Shown here piece by piece: positions 12,697 to 24,761 of a stretch of 64,000 nt of DNA. Under the pieces are notes generated by a model. It was given only the letters and a program-made list of their open reading frames with translations, searched no databases and had not been told where the DNA came from. The stretch lies in the NCBI GenBank assembly GCA_014706385.1, contig JACGZH010000006.1, positions 1,364,001 through 1,428,000 on the forward strand. Direction: 5' to 3'. The position numbers were made by a program, and so were the translations under genes. The first letter of the stretch is position 1. The number at the start of each line of letters is the position of its first letter. The stretch is from Phaffia rhodozyma (taxonomy: Eukaryota; Basidiomycota; Tremellomycetes; Cystofilobasidiales; Mrakiaceae).

Positions 12697-15600
12697 CTAC
12701 GACCGAGCTTCCTGATGTTGTTGCATCCTTCCAGCGAGCCCATTCGCAAAAGCCGGACTGATACTCATTCCGCCATCGAAACTTTTGCCCAACAGGTTGA
12801 TTTCTTGATCGTCCGCGCTGACCGACAACCCTCCAGAGCCAAACTTGATGGGACGACGACCTTCAATCGATTTCGATGTCAACCGAGAGACCTTGTCCTT
12901 GGACTCAGGGATGCTGCTGCCCAACTCTCGTCTAGTTCGTTCGTCCTCAGAGTCACTCTCACTACTCTCGACCGCGTCAGGAATGGAGATGTCCCCATCT
13001 TCGTCCTCTGAGTCGTCGTCGTCGTCATCATCATCCGAACCATCATCATCCTCATCAGACATGCCCTCCCAATCCCGGTAAATCCCGTCTATGAAAGTTG
13101 AACTAATGGGTAGGTTATAGGGATCGAAAGGAAAGAATGAGTCGAGGTCGGCTTCTTCCATCGTAGAGTGTTGCCAGTCTCGGAGATGAGGGATCGGCAC
13201 ATTCGCTTTACCCGCGGAAAGGAACTGAGCTTGCTCGACGGAAGGGCTTGGCAGTGAGACGTCCACGGAGGCAGAAGAGGATGATCGGTTGTTCGCTTGA
13301 ATGATATGGTATACGTAAAGGAATCGGGTCTGATTGGCTACGAGAGCAAATTGCTTGACAACGTTGGGAGAGCACACCTGTTGATATGAGTTTCAGAAAT
13401 CAAGGAAAAAAAGAGAGTTCGTTCGTCAAGGGTCTAAAGCATCTATCTTCGCAGAACAAGCTGATAAGGAGCAGTGAAAAAACGAAGACGTACCTTCAAC
13501 GGGTTGAATGGACTGGAGACCACTTTCTGCAGGACGTCCAAACCCGGTGCCCAACCTGTTGTTCTTCTCTCTTCCCCAAGATCTCCTTCCATGTCCAGTA
13601 CGTCCTCCTCATCAGGTCTCGGTGGCTCATCCCCCTCGCCAACCAGATCCTTCCACCTGAAGCAGAAAATGAGGAAGACCGACTGGGCAACGGCATAAAA
13701 CACACCGAGCCCACCCTGCCCGTTTACGCCTCCGATAGATCCTTTCTGGGAACTTCCTCCTCCCCCAACGCCACTGCTGGAGGATGTTCCGTACAATAGC
13801 TCTGGGTATAACTTTGCGGTCTCCATCTGAGCTTCCAGGTATTGGCATAACAGTTTTACCACATTTCTCACACTAACACCATCGACCCACTTGGCTCGGC
13901 TGACGAAAGAACCAATGTAGGACGCGGCCGCTTTTCGGATGACATCCGGCTGATCTTTCTCGAAAAGTGCTTTAGACACGAGAAGCCCTTGAAACTCGTC
14001 GGTGAAGTCTGCGTCAAGCGAAGTGTACCAAAAGAGGAGGAACTGGGTGTACCGAGATTTGAATGTTTTAAGAATATGCCCATCAAAGATGGACAGCAAC
14101 GAGTGAAATTGAGACAGCCGAAGCGTACGATTGCGTTCGATCTCGGATGGACTAGAAGGACGAGACGCCGCAGGCGTAGGAGGGAAAGGGAAGGAAGTGA
14201 TCCGATCGAACGGGTTGGTCCCGGTTGGAGTTGGAACACTAGTCTGCAGGCCAAGCGCCAAAGCGGGGTCGACTAACGTCCCAATCACAGGATCCACGCC
14301 GCTCAAACTGTTGGAAGCAGACGTTTGAACCCAATAGTTTGGATCTGTAGCTTTCTGGAGTTTGTTGAAGTGCTCGAAAGTCGTATTCAAAATCACATCT
14401 AGCTTTGAGACCATCTCTTTAATAACCTTGACCCGCTCTCGTTTAGCTTCGAGAGAGAGATTCTCTGTGACAGGGGGGGCCTCGTCGTCAGATTCATCAG
14501 ACGAATCACCACCTCCAAAATCTGAATCCTCATCATCAGACGGTTCCTCATCGTCTACTTCGTCTGCGAGCAACCTATCAAATGGATCGGTGTCAGATTC
14601 AGCATCAGATTGACCATCCTCGTTGCCTTCTTCTCCGTCGGCATCCTCGTCCATATCGTCCCATTCCACCTGGATCTCCACCTGGATCGAGTTGAAAAAA
14701 TCAATCGAGCGACATTCCAAGTCGAAAGAGGATTAGGAAAAATTATATATGCGTGTATGTGCATGGCAGAAGAAAACACATACGTCAATTTGAATGGCCC
14801 TGTCAACCACGGCTGCTAGGATCCTATCTCCCAGAACAGGACAGTATTCGACCACTCGGAGCGCATTTCGGATGTATGTCAGATGAGCGATCTTCGGCTC
14901 CCGTTTGTGGGGGAACGACTTGACTAAGATAGGCTGGATTACTCCGGGAAGGGTGGGGATAAGTGAAATCAGATGAGTAAGAAGCGTATGCAAGCGCTCA
15001 AAGACCTTTCCTCTAGTCAGATTGTTCGACTCGGTCTCTCGATCGACGAGATTTCTAAATTGAGCCTCTGTTGAGCGCACGACAGAAGCATTACCGATGA
15101 TGAGTACACAGTTAGGCGCCTGTTTCGCGGGGTCATGAACACAACAAGTGGAAAGAAGACAAACGATATTTGAAACCCTTGATACACCTCTTGACCAATT
15201 CGCCTACATACTCCATTCTCAAGTTTGCTATGACCCCGACTAGGATGATGTAACTTTTGACAAACGTATCATTAGCCGTCATCCAAGGAAAGTGAATGAT
15301 GGCCTCGATCAATGACTTGTGTGTTGAGCTGAGAAGGGAAGCATTCGATGTCAGAGCGACTAGGAGCGGGTGGATTAGAGACGTCTTGAGGAGAGGTTCG
15401 CCATCCGGGTCGGGAAACTGGGAACGCCGAGTGATAACGGGCCGAAGCTGAGAGAGGAGATCATCGTAGGTGGTCGAGTCACCCTAGGAGACATGAACAG
15501 GACAAACGGACGAACAAAACGAACGAACGAAGCTCTGGTCAGAATGTCGTTCAAGGCGAGAGAGGTTTCAGGAAAAAATTCCAAGGAGTGGAGAACATAC

Positions 15601-15882
15601 GTTCTCCATATCCACCAATGCTTTCCTGACAAACTTTCGAAACATATCTCCCTTCCAGCTGTCGTCTTTTCCATTTGATGATCCATTTGAAAAGGATGAC
15701 TTTGCTAGTAGCTGCCTGTTATTTCCTTTCGGGTCTGCACCCACACTCTTGGTTCGACGAGGAACAGGACTTTCTATGGCTGAAGAATCTGACGACCTCG
15801 GTCGTTTCTGACCGATACCTGATCTCGCTCGATACACGACATCCGGTTCAGGCAGCGCTGCGAAAGAATCTGGAGTTGACAT
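12697..15882 (-). CDS. RRN3: RNA polymerase I initiation factor Rrn3
   Basis: Rrn3 (TIF-IA) bridges RNA polymerase I and the core factor at the rDNA promoter in the nucleolus. Five exons, 917 residues: 15882..15601, 15483..15165, 15067..14784, 14681..13494, 13377..12697. Family features in order are LVALTSNASLLSSTHKSLIE, YIRNALRVVEYCPVLGDRIL, an acidic insertion rich in Asp/Glu/Ser (about residues 300-345), the HEAT-repeat core with RKAAASYIGSFVSRAKWV and FYAVAQSVFLIFCFRWKDL, then SPNVVKQFALVANQTRFLYV. The C-terminus has FDPYNLPIS followed by a long Asp/Ser-rich acidic run. It is much longer than the yeast protein (about 627) because of these acidic and Ser-rich inserts. The exon 2 donor was chosen as GTTTGT (Q at the junction); a nearby site would change only a few residues. 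Divergent from the kinesin gene. Confidence 0.9.
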
Positions 15883-16463
15883 CGTACCAGCGAACAGTTA
15901 ACACAGATGGCCTGTATGTACAATAGAACGTGTCTGTGGTGAAAGAGCGAGCAGGAGAAGGAAGCAGAGTGGATGTGCAAGCAATGGGATTTTTGGTATC
16001 GGATCGTCTGCCGCTATAGAGAATCTTTCAAAAATAAGATGAAATTTAAATTTAAATTACGTAGGGCTGTAACCATGTGATGTGGCAACTTGCACGTGAT
16101 GTTGTTGTACCGCGTTCCCTCTGGCTCCCCATCCTTACCCATCACACCTCCTGCCCTAGGAAACAAACAGACACCCATCGTCGTTTTGTCAGAGAGAGAG
16201 AGAGTGGGCCGCTTCTTTATCGTTCTCTACAAGCAGTCATCGTTACCGTCTAGTGAGCTCATTGGTTTAAAGAGGAAGGTGTTAGAGGAAAAACTGATAT
16301 ATCGACATTCTGTCTTGATTCCCTTCCTATGTAATCCGAAAGATTATCCTCAGACGGCCGACTAGCAGCCCAGATAGACTCGTCCGCTCGCACCTTCTGG
16401 TTCATATATTAACCGAACAGTAGACACATTGCGCTTTTTAGATACAGTCTTTTTTCTTCCGTC
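15883..16463. promoter_or_regulatory. divergent promoter region of RRN3 and kinesin-1
   Basis: 581 bases between the two starts. Contains the AT-rich tandem AAATTT near 16045, a CACGTG box at 16093, a GA repeat near 16195 and a TA-rich stretch before the kinesin start. No coding sequence seen. Confidence 0.45.
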
Positions 16464-19400
16464 ATGGCATCTAACAACATCAAAGTCATATGTCGGTATG
16501 TGGTTTTGTCTCTGATTCTCCCGGAATAGAACCGTGTTTCTTGGACAGAGGAGTCACCTCAGCCGAGCGTGAAGGTTAGGTCCCAGAAGGGAGGGAGATA
16601 GAGGACAGCCCGAACAGATACAGACCCAAACAGAACCTCATACTTTCTTGATCTCTCAATTTCTTTCTACTCAGTTTCCGACCACTGAACTCGATCGAGA
16701 TCAGAGAAAATTCTAAAGTGGTCGTTGACTTTGATGAGAACCTCAAGACTGTCAGTCTCAAGGGTGATAACGTTGCCCTTGCAGGTGCGGAGAAGGTTCG
16801 TTTTACGGCTTCGGGGGCTGTTCGAATCAGATACTCTCAGTCAGATGCATCTTTATAACCCTCATTCATCCCTCCAACGTCTCGTATATCAATACTACAG
16901 GACGGCTTCACCTTTGATCGTTCATTCGATCTTGTATCCCGGCAAGTTGAGATTTACGAGTATGGAGTCCAGGAAATCGTCCAAGGTTTGTTGTTTCCAT
17001 CTGTCTACTTGCCTTGAACTCAAATGAAAGTTACTGACATGATACAAAACCGACCGTCATCAAGATGTCATGAACGGCTACAACGGAACTGTCTTCTCGT
17101 ACGGTCAAACTGGATCTGGTAAGTCAAAGCGTATACTGAGCTGATCTGTTGCAAAGAAAAACAACCCGGGGCTGACTACCATGCATATATGCGCTTCAGG
17201 TAAAACGTTCACAATGATGGTATGTGTTGCATAAACCAACTTCATGTCTCAACGTCTCTGACCTGGCTCATGTCTACTTTGTCGTTTCCAGGGAGCCGAT
17301 ATAGATAATGAGGAACTCAAGGGTATCACCCCCCGTATTGTGGAGCAATTTTTTAACGATATCTCCCGTGCGTCGGCGAACATCGAGTACATGGTCAAAG
17401 TTAGCTACATGGAAATCTACATGGAGAAGATCAGGGATTTGCTGGCTCGTACGTTCTTCTCACAGTGTGGATTTCAATCAGTCATGTAGCTCATTCAAAC
17501 CATATCGCTCTTGGGATTTCTTATGGCGCAGCTCAAAACGACAATCTGCAGGTCCATGAAGAAAAGTCCAGAGGTGTCTATGTCAAGGGTCTGACTCAAT
17601 ACAACGTCTCGGATGCTGGCGAGGTATTTCAGATCATGCGACAAGGACAGAGTTCTAGGGTTGTGAGGTCTACTAGTACGTCAATCGTTAAAGATCTTGT
17701 CTTCTACATAGAAATGATGTTTAACTTTGCCTTTACCAACCTTTTCATCTATAGATATGAACGCTGAATCGTCACGTTCCCATTCGATCTTTGTCATTTC
17801 GATCTCTCAACGCAATCTGGATACCGGAGAGGCAAAAGCCGGACATCTGTATCTCGTCGACTTGGCTGGTTCAGAAAAGGTAGGAGAACTTTGCTCTTTT
17901 AGATGCAGACGTAGAGTAAGAGTACGGCCGACTGATCTTGTATCTTGAATGCTGTATCTAGATCGGAAAGACTGGAGCTACCGGACAGACATTGGAGGAA
18001 GCTAAGAAGATCAACAAGTCACTCTCGGCATTGGGTAATCTAATCAACGCTCTTACCGACGGAAAGGTTCGTTTCAATCTATCTTTCGAGATATATGCCT
18101 CCGTACTCTACGCTTACAGATGTGATTTTACTATTCTTCTAAAACACCCAACAGTCAAACTACATTCCCTATCGAGAATCAAAGTTGACCCGAATTTTGC
18201 AGGAATCTCTAGGAGGAAACTCTCGAACGACGCTGATCATCAACTGTTCTCCGGCGTCTTACAATGAAGCTGAGACACTATCAACTCTTCGGTTCGGAAT
18301 GCGGGCAAAGAGCATCAAGAATCAGGCCAGAGTGAACAAAGAGCTCTCTCTACCTGAACTCAAGATTGAGCTCAAACGGTCAAGAGAATATATCTCAAGG
18401 CTGGAGCACGAGCTCGTCAAGTGGAGAAACGGTGAGTCGGTCGACCGATCGGCTTGGACTTCGGCAAACGAGTCTGGGGCGGCACCCGCCGTTGGGTCTA
18501 GTCTTCCGCAAACGCCATCTTCGTTGGGAGCCGGTTCATCAGCTTACACAAGTAGGGGGCCGACACCGGTAAGCCCGATGATGGACGGTCTGAAAGACCT
18601 ATCGAGTAGGCCCACGACGCCTGGAAGTGGGATCTTGGACAAGGACGAAAGAGAAGGATTCTTGAAGCGAGAGGGCGAGCTGAGCGATCAACTGGCAGAA
18701 AAAGTTTGTCCCCATCTGAGCTTGTCAATGTAAACTTTCCTCGGTTGTGAACTCAGACTGATGATGTTCTAAACTTGGTGGGATTGGTTAGGAATCGGCT
18801 CTGTCTGCTCAAGAAAAGTTACTCAAGGAACTCCGAGATGAGCTTTCAATCATGAAGGAACAAGAGTCTACAACGTCGAATGTGAGCTGACTCAATATTT
18901 TCGCTTCGATCCGCTCTCAGTCTCAGCGCACTCATTGCCATTCATCTACATATGATTCTCCTTCCCTCTTTTCTTCTCCCCCAAGCAGGAACTCAAGGTC
19001 CACTCGTCCGAGTTGAGTGAACTCCGACTGTTGAAAGAACGACTGGAGTACGAAAACAAGGAGGCCGCGATTCAGCTCGATGCGCTAAAGGAGCAGATTG
19101 AGGAAAACGAACGAGAAATTGAGGATCTAAGGAAGCAGGTGGAAGCGCTCAAGGTGACGGCAAAGGATGCGGTCGCCGAAGAAAAGGAGCGGAAGAAGGC
19201 CGAAAAGATGGCGGCGATGATGGCCAAGTTCGATGTGGTATGTCTGTGTTCCTTCTATCAGAAGCCAGGATGACAGAAGGATACTGATCTCTGTTATCTA
19301 CGTATCAGGAGGGTACTCTTTCTGAGAAGGAAGACGCTGTCCGAGAGACACTGGCCAAACTGAATGCCGTCGACCCGGACGACCCATCAACTGCGCTTAC

Positions 19401-21002
19401 AGCCGAAGACATCACGATCCTTCACCGACAGTTATCCGAACGACAGGTTCTTCTCCGGGATTCACATGATCGTCTGAGACGATCTGAGGAGGAGACCGAG
19501 CAGCTTAACAAGCGGCGGGAGGAACTCGAGCAGCGGTTGGAGACACTCGAAGTCGAGTACGAGGAGCTTCTCGGTTAGTTCTTCTCCTCTTTGCTTCAAC
19601 GATAGTGTTTGCCAGTCGCGTCTCTTCTTTGAGCTAGCCTGACCTCCCGTTTTCTATATCCGTTTGCTACGATATCATACTTGTGCATATATAGAACGAA
19701 CGATCCGAGAGGAGGAAGCGAGTAGTGCAGATGTGGCTGAGAACATGTCGGAACTCAAAGTTCGTTCTTTTCCATCTAACATTTTCTGGATGAATAGCCT
19801 AAACGGACTCTGAGTTTCTGTCTGCCTGTTCTCTGACGTATAGTCTAAACTAGAGGCCCAGTACGCGGCCAAGCGGGACGCTCAGGCAGGCGAGATCGCT
19901 AACCTGAAGCAACAGATAGATTCCAAGAGTCAGGAGGTCAAGAACCAATCGATAACGATTGATAATCTAAAGGGCGTGAACGAGGAACTGAAGGTATGTT
20001 TCAGAGATAGACTCCTTGCCGAAAGATAATACTGACAACGTTTCTTTCCCCCTTTCACTCGATTCTACTCCCCTTTGTAGAGAGCGTTTGCGGTATCGGC
20101 TGCTGGGATCGAAGGAGGCAAGGCGCTCTCTGAAAGCGCTCGAGATTTAGAGAGAACTCGAAAGGCGATTGCGCTTCAATTGGCCGACTTTGAGGGATCC
20201 AAACGAAGTCTGATGAAGGATCTTCAGAACCGGTGCGAGAAGGTAGTCGAGTTGGAGATCCAGTTGGATGAACTTCGGGAGCACTACAACACTGTGATCA
20301 AGGCTGCGAACTCTAAGAACCAACAAAAGAAGATGGCATTCTTGGAACGAAACCTGGACCAGCTGGCACTCGTTCAGAAACAGTTGGTCGACCAGAACAC
20401 GGCGATGAAGAAGGAGGCCGCTCAGGCTGAGAGAAAGTTGATTGCCCGAAATGAGCGGATGACCAGTCTAGAACAACTTCTGCAGGAAGCCGATCGGAAG
20501 CTTGTGCAGGAGAACTTAAAACATGAACAACAACTGAGGGTTCTGCGCGATCGAATCGAGGTTCTAAAGTGTGAGTTCAGAGGTCTAGTTTTGAATTTTG
20601 TTCGTTCAACGTTTCTGATCAGCTGATGTGTCTTTTCCCTCCCTTCCCTCTTTTCGTTCTTCTCTACAGCTCAAGCCTCGGCGATGCCAGCGCTCGCAGG
20701 TGGCCGAATTGCTAAACCGATTCGAGGTGAGTTGATTCCTTTATATCAATTGAGAAAGTAGGGTAGAACTTGATCGTTGACATTGATGTCTCCTTAACCC
20801 TGTCCCTGTAGGAGGCGGCGGTGGCGGAGTGAATCTGGGAGGCCCGATACTAGGAGGAGCAGGCTTTGTCAGAGGCGGTTCGGCGCAGACCGGCTTCTCT
20901 GGATCTCCTCTATCGAGAGTACAGGATGAGAGCGGCGGCGGAAGCGGGAGCGGGAGTGCTAGTCAGAAACGTGCCAGCTGGTTCTTTAACTCCAACAAAT
21001 AG
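16464..21002 (+). CDS. kinesin-1 heavy chain (conventional kinesin)
   Basis: Plus-end-directed microtubule motor for vesicle and organelle transport. Eighteen exons, 982 residues: 16464..16495, 16675..16795, 16901..16985, 17065..17118, 17200..17219, 17292..17448, 17532..17675, 17755..17879, 17962..18066, 18155..18703, 18792..18881, 18989..19237, 19309..19573, 19695..19759, 19844..19993, 20081..20570, 20670..20726, 20812..21002. The motor domain comes first, with P-loop [13 protein letters not shown], switch [12 protein letters not shown], switch [10 protein letters not shown], and [20 protein letters not shown] neck and Ser/Pro hinge follow (near residue 420), then long heptad coiled coils. 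The tail holds RIAKPIR, the IAK autoinhibitory motif of kinesin-1, and ends in a Gly/Ser-rich segment. The N-terminus [14 protein letters not shown] is typical of fungal conventional kinesins. The 20-base exon 5 encodes the end of the P-loop region. Confidence 0.95.
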
Positions 21003-24000
21003 ATTTTTCACCTTCCAGCTTTTGCTTTCTGATCCAGTTTAGCGCGTCTTGGGTGTGTTTAGTGTGTTTAGTGTGTCGTATACCCCACCATTGTTTTCTC
21101 ATTACCTTTACCCTATCTTTCTAGACGACGATCTATGATTTTCTTTGATCTTTACGAGTCTCTTCTCTATTTTCACGACAGTTTGCGGAAAGAGTGAGAG
21201 CCAAGAGAATGATGTTGCGTAGGATCGCGACAGCAAGGCAAGTAGAGGTTTTTTTTTCATTTGAACGTTCATTGTATATTGTTTAGCCCGGCTGGGCTTA
21301 CTTGCGTGCAGACTCGGGTTCAGAACACGGGAGGGATGCAACTGGTTATATTCTTATTGTGTAACGTATTGAAATTTCAACAGTCTTGACAAAATTTGAG
21401 CTGTAATTTGTTATCTTGTCTTGAGGCAACACCCTCAGATTTCCTTTTGCGCGAAATCCCAAGAGTTTCTCTCCGAAGAGCAACAGAATTTCTGGCTGGT
21501 TCTCCTACGTTTTCTTTGGGTTTCTTATCCGATTTGACTGAAACACATGGGTAGTGTGCAGATGCTTTTATAAAACCACTGAGGGCTTTATTGGGGAACA
21601 AGTGCCAGGATAAAAAGCCCATTTTCACCTTCTTATTCCAATAAATACTGAATACAACATGCTGTGTTATGTTGTACTGTATTATATTATATTGTATTAT
21701 ATTGTATTGCATTGTATCATGTTGTATTTTGTATCGTATCGGCTTGTTTTGTTGTATCTTGCACACGTTCTGGGCCTCCAGCAGACGATTGTGTTCGATC
21801 GATGCACATACTAGTATCACTCGACAGAGCCAAAGAATCCCGACTCGAACTGTTTTCCTGAGCGATAAGTTAAGCGAATCACGTGTGGGTGATAGCGGAG
21901 ATTCGTTCACTCAGGCACTTTGCCGAAGGGGGAATTAAAGTTTCCTGGTTTTTGTCTTTCTATTTTCCTTCTTTTTCATTTCTCCCATCGGCGGCCGAGC
22001 ACGCAAAAGTTCCGGTACAGACGAAGGAGATCTCTTCGTTCACCGCGCGGGTGACACGCGATCTGTGCGTCTTTTACATTTCGATTGGAAATATTTAGTC
22101 GACGTCTTCCGTTCCTGTCGAATCTGAATGGGCTTTTGGCAAGCCACTGACGTCATCAGTAACGACGTCGAGCGCGCTGAAGCAACAGAGAATTGCCATC
22201 GCATCCGGATCTAGGTGCCGGGTCAAATTCCAGTATTTTGGTCCATCTTGGCCTTGGCTCCCGACCGCCCTCGTCCGGTGCCAAATTAGGTCAGCCAGGA
22301 ACGAGTTTGGACCGTGTGGCTTGTTTTCTCGAGGCCGAGCGATCGAACGTGGCGTGATTATGCCTCTACCTCTTTCTTCTTTCGTCTTCTTCTCTAGGAC
22401 GATACTGTGATTTCTTATGGCCACCCTCATACGTTTGTTCTTCTCTGGTGCTCACACAGAGTCACATACATCCAAGGGAAAAAAGAACAAAGCAAGACAG
22501 CATGTAACTCAGTTTGACACAGATTGTGAACGGACGAATAGATGGGGCAGAAGAGTGAAAGCACGGCACAATGTCGTCGTCGGACGTGTGTGTGCCTGTC
22601 GTCATTCATTTGCACTCGTCGTGCCGGCTCTAAATGATTTTTCGTATTTTCATTTTTCATTCGTCTTGTTCTCTTTTCATCCGGTGTGTATGCTGTCCGT
22701 ACAGTTTACCAATCGAGCGAGAGCGCGAGCGAGGATCGTCCAATAGAGTATGAGAAGTAAAGAAGAAAGCGTGGAGCATAGGAAAGAGACCATGTTAAGC
22801 GTCGAAAGGAGATGTCTCTGACCGGGGTGCGAAGAAACACTCGCGGCTGATCCGTCGGGCGATCTTTTCTTCTGGGTTCTTCCGTTTCTTCCCTTCTTCC
22901 TTCTGCTACATACATGCACTCTCTCGTCTTCGTCTCATTTAAACAAGGCATCATTTGCGGTCGAGACTGTTGTTGTTGAGAGAGTGTTTCCTTCTAAACT
23001 TGTTCGTGTTCCCTTCTCGACGGAGAGCGAAAGAGAGATTACCGTACACAAAAGGTAAACAAATCATCTTCTCCATCATCTTGTCGTTCGCTCTCCATCG
23101 GCCGGCGAGCTCTTTTTCTTCTTCTTCGGTCACTGCCTCTCTTGTCAGGCACATCGTGAACAGATAACCCACCCATCTGTCTATCCCACTTGACCCAAAC
23201 GAGACGAGCAGATCTACCCCAGAAAAAGGAAGAGAAAAGGAAAGAACAGAAAAGAAAAGAGAGCGTGCCCCCACCGTTTCAAAAAGAGAAAGAGACTGTG
23301 TATCTATTTGATTCTTCATCTCCTCTCGGGTGATTGGGGACAGTTCGGTTGGTCATCCCTGTGCCCAGAAAACCCGCGTGGGTTTCGTTGTTTCCTCTTC
23401 CTCCCTTTGTTGTCGTTCACTCTTTGGCATCATTTCCCATCTACTTTTGGATCTCTCCCAATCCTTTTTTTCTTTTCTTTTCTTCCTTTCTTGTTCGTCA
23501 TCGAGTCAACGAGAAAAAAAACCAGGAGGATACAGGCTGAGGTCTCTCCAAGTAAGGAACCGTTCGCTCACACCTACACCATCACTCTTTCTTCTTAACT
23601 CAGTCTTATCCGCCTTGGTCGTATGAGAATTGGACGGTCGATCTTCGATTCAACTGCCGAACATCCTTTCTACCCGCTCTCTCTCTCTTCCTTCTTCGTC
23701 TCTTTCTTTGGTGAATCCCACCCAATCGGTCATCTCACACTCGCCAGAGAATAACAAGAAAAGGCAGAAACGATCCAAGAAGCAAGAACACGATCTGTCG
23801 TTACCCTTGGTCTCTCTTTTCCTTTCCCTTTCTCTTTCCCTTTTCTCTCTCTCCCCATCTCTTCGGATCTTGCGGACTCTTTTTGTTCCTTCTCTCTCCT
23901 TGTACAGAGTCATCAAGATAGCGGGAACAAACACGAAAGAACCCTTCTCTTCTTGACAACTCATCTTCCTTGAACCAGTCAAATCCTTCTCCGAAAAATA

Positions 24001-24761
24001 CCCTGCACCTCGGCCTCGGCTCGTTTTCTCTCACATCATCCGTGCGTCCGTCAATCTCTGTTTCGATCTCTTCCAGTCTCATTCTCATCATAGATCTCTG
24101 TCTTTTGTTGTTCTTCTTCTCCTTTCCTTCCCGGCATCCTCTTTTCTCTCGATCGGTCTCGATAATTCTTCGGTCCATCTCTCCCGCCGTCCATAACTCT
24201 TGGGTCCCACTCCTGATCCTGTTCATACAAACCATCCGACCGGCGCTGTTACCTGAAAATCACTTTCTCTATCAATCCCCGTCGAACCTTTCCGCTTTTC
24301 TCCCTCTCAAAAGACAAAACAACGGAGAAGACAAATAACGAATACAAAAAAAAAATCTTACGAAACTTTATATTGTTCCAGCGCATTCATCTCAGTGAGT
24401 GTGTTTGACCCAACGAATTTCAAATGCAACAGCCAACGGAATCTTCCGAGTCGAGACCCCACACCATGTTGCACCCAATCACTCCTTTCGGTCTCTTGGC
24501 AAATTTGCTAACAACCCTAGACCTTTGTCTCTATCTCTTTACCTCTCTCCCTGTTTCTTCTTCCCTCATGATCTCTACTTTCACCTTTGGATCTATCTCA
24601 TAGGAGTACCCTGGAAGATTAACGTCCGATCGCTCTCCTTAATTCCCTAATTATTCGATCGCTCGTATCGTGTAGGTATGACTTCCGTTCCCTCTCTCTC
24701 TCTCTCCCCCCCACTTCCGCATTTATCCAGCTCTGACTGATTCCGCCTCCGAGGTTCTAGC
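21003..24761. other. 3.8 kb gene-poor region with long pyrimidine-rich leader of the PUF gene
   Basis: The largest gap in the window. The left third holds the kinesin 3' flank and a TTGTAT-type low-complexity tract. From about 22,950 to 24,650 the + strand is strongly C/T-rich with many TCTTTC/CTCTCT runs. That looks like a long transcribed leader or promoter rather than coding sequence. Just before the PUF start, GTATGACTTCC (24,677) to TTCTAG (24,760) has the shape of a leader intron ending one base before the ATG. All ORFs here are short and of low complexity. Confidence 0.45.
21661..21738. repeat. TTGTAT/TTATAT low-complexity tract
   Basis: Imperfect tandem TGTATTATAT-like units without C except at scattered positions, downstream of the kinesin gene. 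Simple repeat, no coding role seen. Confidence 0.8.

Noticed and set aside
13443..14720. RRN3 main exon read as a separate 425-residue gene
   Set aside because: Starts and ends at splice sites; joins in frame with four other exons to give full-length Rrn3.
21661..21738. TTGTAT tract as telomere-like or CRISPR-like repeat
   Set aside because: Units are irregular, with no conserved spacer; simple AT-rich low complexity.
23801..24235. - strand Arg/Glu-rich ORF
   Set aside because: Antisense of the C/T-rich leader; composition alone explains the open frame.
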